Positions 18,975-27,865 of a stretch of 64,000 bases of DNA are shown here, piece by piece. The notes beneath the pieces were generated by a model. The model was not told where the DNA came from and searched no databases. It saw only the letters and a program-made list of their open reading frames with translations. The position numbers were made by a program, and so were the translations under genes. Within the stretch, counting starts at the first letter, position 1; the number at the start of each line of letters is the position of its first letter. This DNA is from an uncultured Parabacteroides sp. (GTDB lineage: Bacteria > Bacteroidota > Bacteroidia > Bacteroidales > Tannerellaceae). Where the stretch lies: NCBI GenBank assembly GCA_900552465.1, contig URZO01000005.1:1-64000 (forward strand), given 5' to 3'.

Positions 18975-19358
18975 TTAAGCCTTAAACGTATAGAACTTAT
19001 TCATTATAAAATTAATCACCGTATAGAAAGCCATTGCTATCAACTGGTTATAATACGGATCGATCGGCAGGCAGGGATTCAGGACATACACTAACAATCC
19101 CAACTGCAGCAAATAGCACACTCCGAACACTACGCCAAAACGAACGGCACTGCCGATCCATCCTGCCGAGCTCCGGAATGTCCATTGCTTATTCCATATA
19201 AAACTGTTTAATACGCCTGCCACATAACCGACTACGTTCGAGACCACATCCGAACACCCGAACAACTTCATCATAACCCAGATGACAACGGCGGTTATTA
19301 CCGTATTACTTACTCCAACTATGCCATATTTAATGGCTTGCTTGACTGTTTCCTCCAT
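18975..19358 (-). CDS. GtrA family membrane protein
   Basis: A 127-residue protein with four predicted membrane helices and the GtrA signature IKYGIVGVSNTVITAVVIW at the start, NVVGYVAGVLNSFIWNKQWTF in the middle, and a C-terminal VINFIMNKFYTFK. GtrA proteins are thought to move or stabilise polyprenyl-linked sugars across the inner membrane. Its start overlaps the upstream unknown gene by 29 bases, and it abuts the glycosyltransferase gene, so three genes form an operon. Confidence 0.88.
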   Translation of the reverse strand: MEETVKQAIKYGIVGVSNTVITAVVIWVMMKLFGCSDVVSNVVGYVAGVLNSFIWNKQWTFRSSAGWIGSAVRFGVVFGVCYLLQLGLLVYVLNPCLPIDPYYNQLIAMAFYTVINFIMNKFYTFKA

Positions 19359-20088
19359 TCTTCTTTATAATCTCGTCCACTTCCTCGGCCGACAATTCCT
19401 TCACATTTGTGATTGTGAAGACATCGGAAAGGAAGTTTCCATACTGGTTACATTCGCCGATCACCAGATCAAGCGTCAACTTGATATCTGTCCGGACCGG
19501 AATCAGAAAAACCAGCTCCAAATAATTCTCATTGATTGTCAACCGTTCGATCTCACAGTCCGCTTTCCCGAGGGAATACGGAAACTCACGTTCGATCACT
19601 GTCCGCTGATAATCCTGAAACGGCTTCAGTTCATTCGCCAGGATCAGGACATAAAAACGTAACTTCTCTCCTTTTCCACCCAAACCGGTGGAGATATAAA
19701 CCTGCTTCTCGTCAGACAGTTCGGACTCCAACGCGATACGGCTCTCCATTAACGCCATATAAGCCCAATCCGCCACATCCGGATCAGGGGCCTGCGCATA
19801 TTCTTCCAGGATCCGGTATGCCTTCACCTTATGTGAAATAGCCAGCATGGACAATACATATCTCTTATGTTCCGTAGACGATTCGGGATCATCCAGACTA
19901 TTTTCGAAAATGGAAAAATCCATATTCGAGATATCCGGCTTGTCTTTATCTTTCCTGATCTTCTCGGAATATTTAAAATATTCCAGCTGTCGCTCTACCG
20001 GTACACGCTGTTCTAATATATGGAAATGTCCGTCAATCCTACTAAAAGAGTCCCGGAACTTCTTGAAAATGTCATTATCCTCTTTCAT
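19330..20088 (-). CDS. conserved Bacteroidales protein of unknown function
   Basis: A 252-residue protein with no signal peptide or membrane segment. The first half is helical and charged (an LEQRVPVERQLEYFKYSEKI-type segment, then a stretch KRYVLSMLAISHKVKAYRILEEY that looks HEAT/TPR-like). The second half is an alpha/beta region with YISTGLGGKGEKLRFYVLIL and NYLELVFLIPVRTDI. I do not recognise a family. It heads the operon containing GtrA and the GT2 enzyme, overlapping GtrA by 29 bases, so it may act with envelope glycan modification, but this rests on position only. Confidence 0.7.
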   Translation of the reverse strand: MKEDNDIFKKFRDSFSRIDGHFHILEQRVPVERQLEYFKYSEKIRKDKDKPDISNMDFSIFENSLDDPESSTEHKRYVLSMLAISHKVKAYRILEEYAQAPDPDVADWAYMALMESRIALESELSDEKQVYISTGLGGKGEKLRFYVLILANELKPFQDYQRTVIEREFPYSLGKADCEIERLTINENYLELVFLIPVRTDIKLTLDLVIGECNQYGNFLSDVFTITNVKELSAEEVDEIIKKNGGNSQASH

Positions 20089-20193
20089 AAGCCTACTTTT
20101 TAGTTTTGTACATATCCAATAAACAAGAAACTAAGACAAATGTAAGGCTTTTTCCCGATAAATAACTATCGGGAAGGTAAAAACGGGATATTA

Positions 20194-21195
20194 TTATGCT
20201 CCGGCATAGATCAAAAATCCTAAACCGATCACAAACAAGACAAACATTCCGGCATTCAGATAGTCCGACGAACGCGGAGCTCCCTTAAACTCATGCCAGA
20301 TCAAAATCCCCCACAAAGCAGAGACTAAGGTTGCCCCCTGTCCTAAACCGTAAGAGATGGCAGCTCCTGCCTTTTCGGATGCGATCATACTGAAAGACTG
20401 GCCGATACACCAGATTACACCGCCTAACATACCGACAAGGTGCGTTTTGGCATTTCCTTTGAAATAACCGGAGATGGATACCGGAGCTCCTTCTACCGGA
20501 CGTTTCATCGCTATCGTATTGAACAGGAAATTACTGATAAACACACCCAAGGAGAAGATAAATACAGCCGTATAGGGAGTCAGCTTGCCCGGAGCCGGAT
20601 TGGCAAAATTCCCCAGGTCCATCGAAGCGGCAACGAAACGGTAGAAGAAAGCCATGATTACACCTGCGGCAACAGAAATGAAGATACCCTTTCCGGAAAC
20701 CTTCTTCGAACCGACCAATGCTTTTTTATAGGCCAGCCCGTTCAGGAGGATGGCAACAGTGATCAATGCCACGCCGATAAAGATATACATCGGTTCACCT
20801 TTGGCCGCTCCGAAATAGTTGACCAATACGCCCAACACTAATGCCAACCCGATCCCTACCGGGAAAGCGACCGACATCCCGCAGATCGCAATGGCCGCCG
20901 ACAAGAGGATATTGGCAGCATTAAAAACGATACCACCCAGGAAAGCGCTTCCCAACGAGCCCATATCGGCCTGTGCCAGATTGGGCAGGAAGCTCTGTCC
21001 TTCAGTACCGATGCTTCCCAAGGTAAAGGCGGACAATATGGAAAAGAGTAAAACCCCGATCACATAATCCCAGTAAAAGAACTCATACCGCCACGTTCTG
21101 GAAGCCAGCTTCTGTGTATTTCCCCACGATCCCCAACAGAGCATTGTTACAACGCAGAACAGGATCGCCAACGAATAATCTTGTACTATAAACAT
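20194..21195 (-). CDS. DMT/GRP-family sugar transporter
   Basis: A 333-residue membrane protein with about ten helices. The N-terminus (ILFCVVTMLCWGSWGNTQKLA) and the phrases GIVFNAANILLSAAIAICGMSVAFPVGIG and SYGLGQGATLVSALWGILIWHEFKG fit the GRP/RhaT branch of the drug/metabolite transporter superfamily, whose members import glucose, ribose or rhamnose. Last gene of a four-gene leftward operon, seven bases after the nucleoside hydrolase. With a ribokinase in the same operon, ribose or a ribosyl compound is the most likely substrate; this is inferred from context. Confidence 0.82.
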   Translation of the reverse strand: MFIVQDYSLAILFCVVTMLCWGSWGNTQKLASRTWRYEFFYWDYVIGVLLFSILSAFTLGSIGTEGQSFLPNLAQADMGSLGSAFLGGIVFNAANILLSAAIAICGMSVAFPVGIGLALVLGVLVNYFGAAKGEPMYIFIGVALITVAILLNGLAYKKALVGSKKVSGKGIFISVAAGVIMAFFYRFVAASMDLGNFANPAPGKLTPYTAVFIFSLGVFISNFLFNTIAMKRPVEGAPVSISGYFKGNAKTHLVGMLGGVIWCIGQSFSMIASEKAGAAISYGLGQGATLVSALWGILIWHEFKGAPRSSDYLNAGMFVLFVIGLGFLIYAGA

Positions 21196-21202
21196 AATAT
21201 TC

Positions 21203-22219
21203 TTATTTTGAAACAGGTTGATGCATCATGTAATTCTCGATCAAAACCGCCATTTCCGTCGGCGGTACTTTTTCTATCAGACGCAAGTCCCTTCCCTTTT
21301 CGTCCGGTGTCCAACTATTCGCACCCTCATCATTTACAACACGGAAGGTTCCACGCTCTACGTTATAGTAAGGCTCATATCCCTTGATAGCGACCAACAC
21401 TGCCGTAAGATCCCAGCTCATCCGTCCATCCGGATCACCCTCGGCGAAACAGAGGGAATAGGCCTCTTTCACCGGGCTGTTCTCCACATTCATCCGTACT
21501 AACTTCTTTCCGGTAAGGATCGCGTTTCCAATCTCAAAACCACTGAATACGATTTCCACAGGCCACTGTTCCGCCACTACACGAGAAGCCGGGACATCAC
21601 AATAGACATTAAACTCTTTCCCTTCTGGAAAGAGACCTGCCATCGAGACCAAGCGTTTCACTTTCTTAGCCACCAACTCGCGGCCGGTAAGGGGACTGTA
21701 TTCGTCACCCTGAGAGAGCAAAAGATCTTTCAGGTTCGTGAAAAAACCAATCGTACAAACCACGACACTGTTATCGGGCTGTGCACTCAGAATCCGACGG
21801 TACACCTTCACCGCGTCGGGAGCATCCGATGTTTTGGCCGTCTTATGCGGATAGTTGGCAGGAAGCACTTCCGTCCATTTAACCTTATGCCAGGTGGTCA
21901 AGGAAGTACCGCCTTCACTTTTCGGAGCGCCGACAGGAATATCCGGCCGCTTGAAATAGGTATTCAACACTTCAATACAAGGTACAACATTCTCATCCTT
22001 ATTAGAAGATACAGTTGCCAAAATATTCACCTGCCCGCTATCGGCCAGCGCATGCATCAGGGCCATTGCCCCTACATCGTCATAATCCGGTCCCAGGTCG
22101 GTATCCAGTATCAGGTTGACAGGTTGTGCAGCCGGCTCTTCTGCGGTTGTTGCCGCCGGCTTACCGGTACAGGCAGCCAATAGTGCGGCCAAACAGATAA
22201 AAAGAATCGATTTCTTCAT
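21203..22219 (-). CDS. nucleoside hydrolase lipoprotein
   Basis: A 338-residue protein with lipobox LLAAC (Cys17), so it is exported and lipid-anchored. The inosine/uridine-preferring nucleoside hydrolase signature follows: LILDTDLGPDYDD with calcium-binding aspartates at about 39, 41, 45, 47 and 48. Later are the VVCTIGFFTNLKDLL segment and a C-terminal SWDLTAVLVAIKG with the usual conserved aspartate. It cleaves the N-glycosidic bond of ribonucleosides, releasing ribose and base. It lies between the ADP-ribosylglycohydrolase and the sugar transporter, 11 and 7 bases from each, suggesting extracytoplasmic release of ribose before uptake. Confidence 0.9.
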   Translation of the reverse strand: MKKSILFICLAALLAACTGKPAATTAEEPAAQPVNLILDTDLGPDYDDVGAMALMHALADSGQVNILATVSSNKDENVVPCIEVLNTYFKRPDIPVGAPKSEGGTSLTTWHKVKWTEVLPANYPHKTAKTSDAPDAVKVYRRILSAQPDNSVVVCTIGFFTNLKDLLLSQGDEYSPLTGRELVAKKVKRLVSMAGLFPEGKEFNVYCDVPASRVVAEQWPVEIVFSGFEIGNAILTGKKLVRMNVENSPVKEAYSLCFAEGDPDGRMSWDLTAVLVAIKGYEPYYNVERGTFRVVNDEGANSWTPDEKGRDLRLIEKVPPTEMAVLIENYMMHQPVSK

Positions 22220-22230
22220 GGTATTATAAT

Positions 22231-23784
22231 TTATTGATGAACAACTTGAAGAGGCACATCAGAATAGACCAATGCCTCATTAAAATGAACGGAAGCATCC
22301 TGTGCCGGATTCAGCCATTTGAATGTAAAGATATGCTTTCCTTTGGGAATCTGATATTTCCAGAACAAATCATTTCTGCGGGTTCTGGAAGCTGCAGGCA
22401 GATTTGCCGTTTCGACACATTCGCCGTCCATATACATTTCGACGCGGGCAACATAACGCTCATCGGCAGCCCGTACATATCCTTTGAATACGATTCCTGT
22501 TCCGTCGAGCACAATCTTCCCGACATCGGTTACTTGTTTATTCACGCGAATGAGATCTTGGGGAAATAATCCTTCAAACGCTTTCTCATAACGCACCGGA
22601 ACAGGCGATTGACAAGCAATCGTGACCTCTTTTTCCTCCACCTTTCCACCGTTCTGTTCGATCATCTGCAAGGCCTGCTTGAATGACATCTCATAAGTCC
22701 GGTTCAGCGATATATCCGTATAGGCAAAATTCAAATCCTCCACCTCCTTGAGATTCTTCAACCAGTATTCCGGAATCCCGCTATAGCCCAGGACAGTTCC
22801 TAAGATACCGGCTGCCGAAGCAGGATTACAGTCCGAGTCCTGGCCGCACCGGGTAGCAATGTCCATTGTCTTGAAGAAATCGCCCTCGCCATACAATAAC
22901 CCGATCAGGATATAGGCACTGTTAATAACAGCATCGATATTAAACGGAACAAAGACACCATCCGGACAACCGATATCCTCACTCCATTTCTTTTCGCATT
23001 CAAACCAAGTACGTTTCCAATCATCCGGAAATTCGGCATGCCAACGGATCACATCGCTCATGCATTGGTAGTAACGGCTTTGTTCCGGTATCGTTTTCAA
23101 GGCTTCCGTTACAATAAATTCGATATCGTCCGACACGAAGGCAAGCGAATACATAGCACCGACATATACGCCGCCATACCAGCCGTCCCCATAATTCATG
23201 ATATGTCCGATCTTGTCGGATATTTCGGAAGCCGCATTCGGCATTCCCGGCGACATCAGACCGGAGTAGTCCGCCTCTATCTGGTAATCCAGATCGTCTG
23301 CATGAGGATTATTCAACCAATGCCCGGAAGCGGGCGGCATGATTCCCTGCAGAATATTATAACGGGCCGACTGGTTCGCATGCCAAAGAGGATAGCCGGC
23401 TGTTGCAAAAGCCATTGCAAACGAATCGACCGGAGCATCCAGCCCCAACCGGTCGAAGACATCGACAAACGTCAGGTCCATATAAACATCGTCATACAAC
23501 CCGGGCGAGTTCTCATACCACCACTTGATATAGCCATCCGTCCAGGGAATCGGGACATACTCCTGGATCATCGTCCCGTTATACCTGAACTCTGTCGGTC
23601 CGCCATAGGTACAACCGATCGTTTGTCCGGCCCAACCGCCTTTTATCTTATCCAATAATTTTTCCCGGCTGATTGTAAATGTTTCGGGAAGAGTTGCCGT
23701 TTTTTGTCCGGCCGGTTGCTGCGAACAAGAGACTGCTCCCCCTATCAAAACAACAGCCAGCATTTGTAATATTGCCTTTTTCAT
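22231..23784 (-). CDS. ADP-ribosylglycohydrolase-family lipoprotein
   Basis: A 517-residue lipoprotein (lipobox AVSC, Cys20). The catalytic fold begins KIKGGWAGQTIGCTYGGPTE, as in ADP-ribosylglycohydrolases, with the first metal site at LYDDVYMDLTF (Asp98, Asp99) and the second at CGQDSDCNPASAAGILGTVLG near residues 311-331. After about residue 390 there is a separate beta-rich domain, perhaps carbohydrate-binding (FKGYVRAADERYVARVEMYMDGE). The family removes ADP-ribose or hydrolyses related N-glycosides. It is 20 bases after the ribokinase and 11 bases before the nucleoside hydrolase, so it probably supplies ribosyl units. Export by a lipoprotein signal is notable for this family. Confidence 0.85.
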   Translation of the reverse strand: MKKAILQMLAVVLIGGAVSCSQQPAGQKTATLPETFTISREKLLDKIKGGWAGQTIGCTYGGPTEFRYNGTMIQEYVPIPWTDGYIKWWYENSPGLYDDVYMDLTFVDVFDRLGLDAPVDSFAMAFATAGYPLWHANQSARYNILQGIMPPASGHWLNNPHADDLDYQIEADYSGLMSPGMPNAASEISDKIGHIMNYGDGWYGGVYVGAMYSLAFVSDDIEFIVTEALKTIPEQSRYYQCMSDVIRWHAEFPDDWKRTWFECEKKWSEDIGCPDGVFVPFNIDAVINSAYILIGLLYGEGDFFKTMDIATRCGQDSDCNPASAAGILGTVLGYSGIPEYWLKNLKEVEDLNFAYTDISLNRTYEMSFKQALQMIEQNGGKVEEKEVTIACQSPVPVRYEKAFEGLFPQDLIRVNKQVTDVGKIVLDGTGIVFKGYVRAADERYVARVEMYMDGECVETANLPAASRTRRNDLFWKYQIPKGKHIFTFKWLNPAQDASVHFNEALVYSDVPLQVVHQ

Positions 23785-23804
23785 AATAACAAATAAGATT
23801 TATA

Positions 23805-24734
23805 TTAACCGAAAATATCCACTTCATTCCGATAAGGTGCCGATGATTGCGCCCCTACACGTGTCACCGATATAGCCGAAGCTTTACAAGCAAAACGGGC
23901 AGCTTCCTTCAGATCACGCCCCTCGGAAAGGGCTACGGTCAGGGCTCCGTTAAACACATCGCCGGCTGCCGTCGTATCGACAGCCTCCACTTTCCAGGCC
24001 GGGACAATCTCGGACTTTCCGTCACAGTAGATAAGCGCTCCTTTCGATCCGAGTGTAATGATCACGTTCTGCACTCCCATCCCGAAAAGGACACGGGCAG
24101 CTTCACAGGCGGAGGACTCGTCTGTTATCTTCACGCCGGAAATCATTTCCGCCTCCGTCTCATTCGGTGTGATCAAGTATAAACGGCGAAGCAATTCGGC
24201 TGATAACGGATGGGCGGGAGCCGGATTCAGGATCACCTTCTTTCCCTTCTCCCAAGCCAGATCGGCAACATAACAGACTGTCTCCATTGGAATCTCCAAC
24301 TGCATCAATACCAGATCAGCCTGCTCAATGGCCTCCTCCACCCTGGCCAAATCGGATGGCATCAGGTTGGCATTCGCTCCGGAGGCAACGACAATACAAT
24401 TTTCAGCCTTCTCATCCACTGTGATCAGCGCCACACCGGAAGGATGTTCTGAATCCGAAAAAACATAAGAGGTATTGATGCCTTCCTCCGCGAAAAGCTG
24501 TTGTGACTGATGGCCGAATATATCACTTCCGGTCTTGCAGATAAAACTAACCGAACCGCCCAGGCGTGCAATAGCGACTGCCTGGTTTGCCCCTTTCCCA
24601 CCGGGATTCATGAAAAAGGTTCCACCTAAAATCGTCTCGCCCGGACGGGGCAGATGGGCGGCTTTTATGACCATATCGGTATTGCTGCTACCGACTACCA
24701 GTATCTGTTGCCTGATTGACTGTGTTGTATCCAT
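23805..24734 (-). CDS. rbsK: ribokinase
   Basis: I choose the ATG at 24734. It gives a start MDTTQSIRQQILVVGSSNTD and lies downstream of a TATATTTG promoter element at 24779-24786; an in-frame ATG at 24839 would precede that promoter. The 309-residue PfkB-family kinase shows SSNTDMVIKA near residue 14, GGKGANQAVAIARLGG (substrate site), NPAPA near 190, and DTTAAGDVFNGAL (anion hole and catalytic Asp; the usual third residue G is A here). It phosphorylates ribose to ribose-5-phosphate. It is the first gene of the operon with the ADP-ribosylglycohydrolase, nucleoside hydrolase and transporter. Confidence 0.92.
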   Translation of the reverse strand: MDTTQSIRQQILVVGSSNTDMVIKAAHLPRPGETILGGTFFMNPGGKGANQAVAIARLGGSVSFICKTGSDIFGHQSQQLFAEEGINTSYVFSDSEHPSGVALITVDEKAENCIVVASGANANLMPSDLARVEEAIEQADLVLMQLEIPMETVCYVADLAWEKGKKVILNPAPAHPLSAELLRRLYLITPNETEAEMISGVKITDESSACEAARVLFGMGVQNVIITLGSKGALIYCDGKSEIVPAWKVEAVDTTAAGDVFNGALTVALSEGRDLKEAARFACKASAISVTRVGAQSSAPYRNEVDIFG

Positions 24735-24778
24735 GTCTGTATCTCGTATTAAATATAATTGTCCACAATGAAGCGTTA

Positions 24779-24786
24779 CAAATATA
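24779..24786 (-). promoter_or_regulatory. -7 element, ribokinase operon
   Basis: On the minus strand TATATTTG matches the Bacteroidetes -7 consensus TAnnTTTG. No TTTG is present 19 bases upstream, so the -33 part is weak. It sets the ribokinase start at 24734. Confidence 0.55.
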
Positions 24787-24820
24787 ATCGTATATCTTTT
24801 CTCTTTTTCTACATAATTCT

Positions 24821-24851
24821 TTTGTAAAGATAAACCCAAACCTTACTTTTG
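24821..24851 (+). promoter_or_regulatory. canonical Bacteroidetes promoter
   Basis: TTTG at 24821-24824 and TACTTTTG at 24844-24851 are separated by exactly 19 bases, matching TTTG-N19-TAnnTTTG. It drives the rightward 24899 gene and lies back to back with the ribokinase promoter. Confidence 0.75.
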
Positions 24852-24898
24852 CAAAAGAAATTTGCAAGAATAAAACTCATATACAAGCAGATAAGTTC

Positions 24899-26437
24899 AT
24901 GAAACAAGCCACAAAACTCAACCAGATCATTCTACTGATCCAATCGCTCTCCAAAGCGGAAAAACGGTATATCCGGCTCTGCTCCAATCTGCAAAACGGG
25001 GATAAGAACTATATGTTCCTATATGATCTGATATGTGAAGGCTTCCCTCCTGACCAGATATTCGAGAAATTCTGCGATGAAGTAAATGAAAAGAGCTTCG
25101 AGATGGCAGCCAAACACCTCTACCTGGTATTGTTGGACAGCCTTGTGCAATTGCGTGAAAAGCAGGATATACAGACAGCTATTTTCAATTACATCACCAA
25201 AGCCGATATCTTGTTTGAACGCGAACTATTCGACAATGCGTTTGACGAACTGGATAAGGCCCGGAAGCTGGCTGTCACGTATGAAAACGACCCGTTACTC
25301 CTGTTGATCCACCGTACGGAGCTGAAATATATGAGTGCACTCGGCTTTGAAGGTATCAGTGAAAGAGAACTGGTAAATAAACAGATGCAGATTAACGACG
25401 TGATGAAATACGCCCGCAACACCAACCTCCACCTGCAATTATATGACATTCTGAAACACCGCATCACCTACAAAGGATATGCCCGTTCCGACAAGCAGAA
25501 AGAAGACCTGAACGATCTTGTTTTAAGTGAACTAAACCTGGTTGCAAACCATTCCTACCAAGGATTTGAGGCCCGCAAACTTCACTTATTGTTCCAGGCG
25601 ACCTATTACCTGAACACAGGAAACTATAAATCCGCCATCCGCTTCTATCAGGAATTGATCACCCTGTTTGAAGCCAACCGCCATCTGATCCTCAACCCAC
25701 CGATCTACTATCTCAGTGCCATCGAAGGGGTACTGGATAGCCTGCACGTCACCGGATTATATCAGGAAATGCCTTTCTTCCTGTCCAAACTCGAAGAGAT
25801 CAGCACAGGCGACTATCCGTCGGAATTTCTGGTAGAAGTGCAAGCCCACCTCTATTTGTACAGACTCTCAAGCTTGCTCAATACAGGACAATTCAAAGCG
25901 GCTTCAGATCTCGCAGAAGAGAATAGCGAACTCGTATCAAAAAAAGCCACGACAGCGGGACCGGAAACACAATTGCGGCTGGCCCTTTTTTCCGCAATCC
26001 TCCATCTTTGCCTGGGAGAACCGGCAAAAGCCCGTAAGAGCATGAAAAAGATATTCGGCTCCGGCAAATCATTCCACACATTGCCCTCTTACAGAACAGC
26101 CCGTCTTGTCAATCTACTGATACAGGCGGAATCAGGCAACTACGACTTTTTTGTAAACGAAATCACTTCCATCAAACGCAATATCCGCTACGAGAAACAA
26201 ACATACAGAACCGAAAAACTCCTGTTCCGTTTCTTGCTGGCCCACCCCTTGCCCATCTATAAAAAGGACAGGGAAAAACTTAGGCAGCAATACCGGAAAG
26301 AGATCACACTAATCCGACAAGACAAATATGAAAAACAACTCCTTAAAACATTCGATTTTACAGCCTGGGTCGAAAGCAGATTAACCGGCACACCTCTTCG
26401 GGAGATACTGACTGGTACAAAAAAAGGGGCCGTGTAA
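24899..26437 (+). CDS. conserved helical-repeat protein of unknown function
   Basis: A 512-residue protein without a signal peptide. It is almost entirely helical: KLNQIILLIQSLSKAEKRYI at the start, and repeated helix pairs such as LFDNAFDELDKARKLAVTYE and NYKSAIRFYQELITLFEAN, typical of TPR-like solenoids. I do not recognise a named family; similar proteins are common in Bacteroidales. It is transcribed alone from a canonical promoter, divergent from the ribokinase operon and convergent with the sugar MFS gene. A scaffold role is all the sequence suggests. Confidence 0.7.
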   Translation: MKQATKLNQIILLIQSLSKAEKRYIRLCSNLQNGDKNYMFLYDLICEGFPPDQIFEKFCDEVNEKSFEMAAKHLYLVLLDSLVQLREKQDIQTAIFNYITKADILFERELFDNAFDELDKARKLAVTYENDPLLLLIHRTELKYMSALGFEGISERELVNKQMQINDVMKYARNTNLHLQLYDILKHRITYKGYARSDKQKEDLNDLVLSELNLVANHSYQGFEARKLHLLFQATYYLNTGNYKSAIRFYQELITLFEANRHLILNPPIYYLSAIEGVLDSLHVTGLYQEMPFFLSKLEEISTGDYPSEFLVEVQAHLYLYRLSSLLNTGQFKAASDLAEENSELVSKKATTAGPETQLRLALFSAILHLCLGEPAKARKSMKKIFGSGKSFHTLPSYRTARLVNLLIQAESGNYDFFVNEITSIKRNIRYEKQTYRTEKLLFRFLLAHPLPIYKKDREKLRQQYRKEITLIRQDKYEKQLLKTFDFTAWVESRLTGTPLREILTGTKKGAV

Positions 26438-26464
26438 GCCCCTTCTCTATATTTTATCATCAGT

Positions 26465-27676
26465 TCAAACCCGAATCTTATGCCCGCTCAACGCATAATA
26501 GAAAATCATCAGATAAGCCGGGAAGCAAATCCAGTAAGCCTGTTGCAAGTCGCCGAACACATCAGCCAACCAACCGAACAGTAACGGGAAGATAGCGCCA
26601 CCCACGATAGCCATCACCAACAACGAAGAACCTGTCTTGGTGAATTTGCCCAAGTCTTTCATGGCAAGTGGCCACAAAGCAGGCCACATCAACGAATTGG
26701 CAAGACCCAACAGGGCGACAAACCAGATGGAAACATGTACCGGAAGGAATACGACCAGCAAAGAACTTATCACACCTATAATAGCACAGATAAACATAGC
26801 CCTTTCCTGTGATAGATATTTCGGAATAAAGAATACGCCGACCAGATAACCGGCTACCATACCGATCACCGTATAAGAAGTATATATCTGTGGGTCAGCC
26901 AGACCGATCGATTTGGCATAGTCCACGATACTTGCCATTGCCAACGTTTCAACACCCACATAACACAGCAAAGATACCAGACCTAACAGCAAGTGCGGGA
27001 ATTGCCAGATACTTGTCTTCGTGGAAGCATAGGAAGAAGAAGCTTCCTCATCACTCTCGTCCTCCCCTTCTGCTTTCACTTCGGGTAGCGGGACAAAAGC
27101 AACCAAAACGCCCAGCAAGACAAAAATACCGGAGATAAAGTAGAACGGCAACTTAATGTCATCCAACTGCACATCACTAAGGTTCAGAAACACACCCAAA
27201 AAAATAGGTGCGATCGCCCAAGCCGCTTTGTTGGCAATCCCCATCATGCTCATACGGGTAGCAGCGCTTTCCAGCGGTCCGAGGATTGTAATATAGGGAT
27301 TCACAGCTGCCTGCAACATCGTATTACCGATACCGCTTACGAACGAAGCCAACAGGAACATGGCAAAACTCTGGTTCTCGGCAGACGGGATAAACAGATA
27401 CAAGCCGACAGCAAAAAACAGAAACGAAAGAATCATCGTCTTTTTATACCCGATCGCCTTAATGATAAGCCCGCAAGGATAACCGAAGATCACAAATGTA
27501 GAGAAAGTAGCGGCCAGAACCAGATAGGATTCAGCCGTAGTCAAATCCAATGCCGTACGCAGGAACGGAATAATCAATCCGTTAATACCTAAAGCGAAAC
27601 CGATCATAAAGAACAGCACGCCTATTATAACCAAAGGGAATAAATACCCTTTTGAAGAAGAGTTTGTGTTTTCCAT
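26465..27676 (-). CDS. FucP-type sugar MFS transporter
   Basis: A 403-residue major facilitator protein with 12 predicted helices. The N-terminal block FFMIGFALGINGLIIPFLRTAL and the later GIGNTMLQAAVNPYITILGP are characteristic of the FucP/glucose-galactose porter branch (sugar:proton symport). A long acidic cytosolic loop (EGEDESDEEASSSYAS) separates the two halves. The final helices contain LANSLMWPALWPLAMKDLG. A minus-strand TACATTTG element at 27712-27719 lies 36 bases upstream. The substrate cannot be read from sequence; proximity to the ribose-salvage operon may be incidental. Confidence 0.85.
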   Translation of the reverse strand: MENTNSSSKGYLFPLVIIGVLFFMIGFALGINGLIIPFLRTALDLTTAESYLVLAATFSTFVIFGYPCGLIIKAIGYKKTMILSFLFFAVGLYLFIPSAENQSFAMFLLASFVSGIGNTMLQAAVNPYITILGPLESAATRMSMMGIANKAAWAIAPIFLGVFLNLSDVQLDDIKLPFYFISGIFVLLGVLVAFVPLPEVKAEGEDESDEEASSSYASTKTSIWQFPHLLLGLVSLLCYVGVETLAMASIVDYAKSIGLADPQIYTSYTVIGMVAGYLVGVFFIPKYLSQERAMFICAIIGVISSLLVVFLPVHVSIWFVALLGLANSLMWPALWPLAMKDLGKFTKTGSSLLVMAIVGGAIFPLLFGWLADVFGDLQQAYWICFPAYLMIFYYALSGHKIRV

Positions 27677-27711
27677 GTTTATTTGTTTTTACGTTTATAA
27701 ATTATTCCCTG

Positions 27712-27719
27712 CAAATGTA
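27712..27719 (-). promoter_or_regulatory. -7 element for sugar MFS gene
   Basis: TACATTTG on the minus strand matches TAnnTTTG and lies 36 bases upstream of the start codon. Confidence 0.55.
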
Positions 27720-27830
27720 CTGATATTTTTGGATTCTATTGTCATATATTTTTTATTCCGGCATTGAAACCTTTTTCTTCTCATAAAACTAAAAAGTACA
27801 CTTATCAGAACAATATTTCTACCTTTTCTC

Positions 27831-27838
27831 TATATTTG
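27831..27838 (+). promoter_or_regulatory. -7 element for MATE gene
   Basis: TATATTTG matches TAnnTTTG and lies 28 bases before the ATG at 27866. It rules out the in-frame ATG at 27764 as the start. Confidence 0.6.
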
Positions 27839-27865
27839 TACCCAAATTGTTTAGGAATCAAATTT

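Noticed and set aside
24735..24839. N-terminal extension of ribokinase
   Set aside because: It would begin upstream of the -7 element and is not ribokinase-like.
27764..27865. N-terminal extension of the MATE exporter
   Set aside because: It lies upstream of the promoter at 27831-27838, and MATE proteins begin close to the MTAGAP-type segment.
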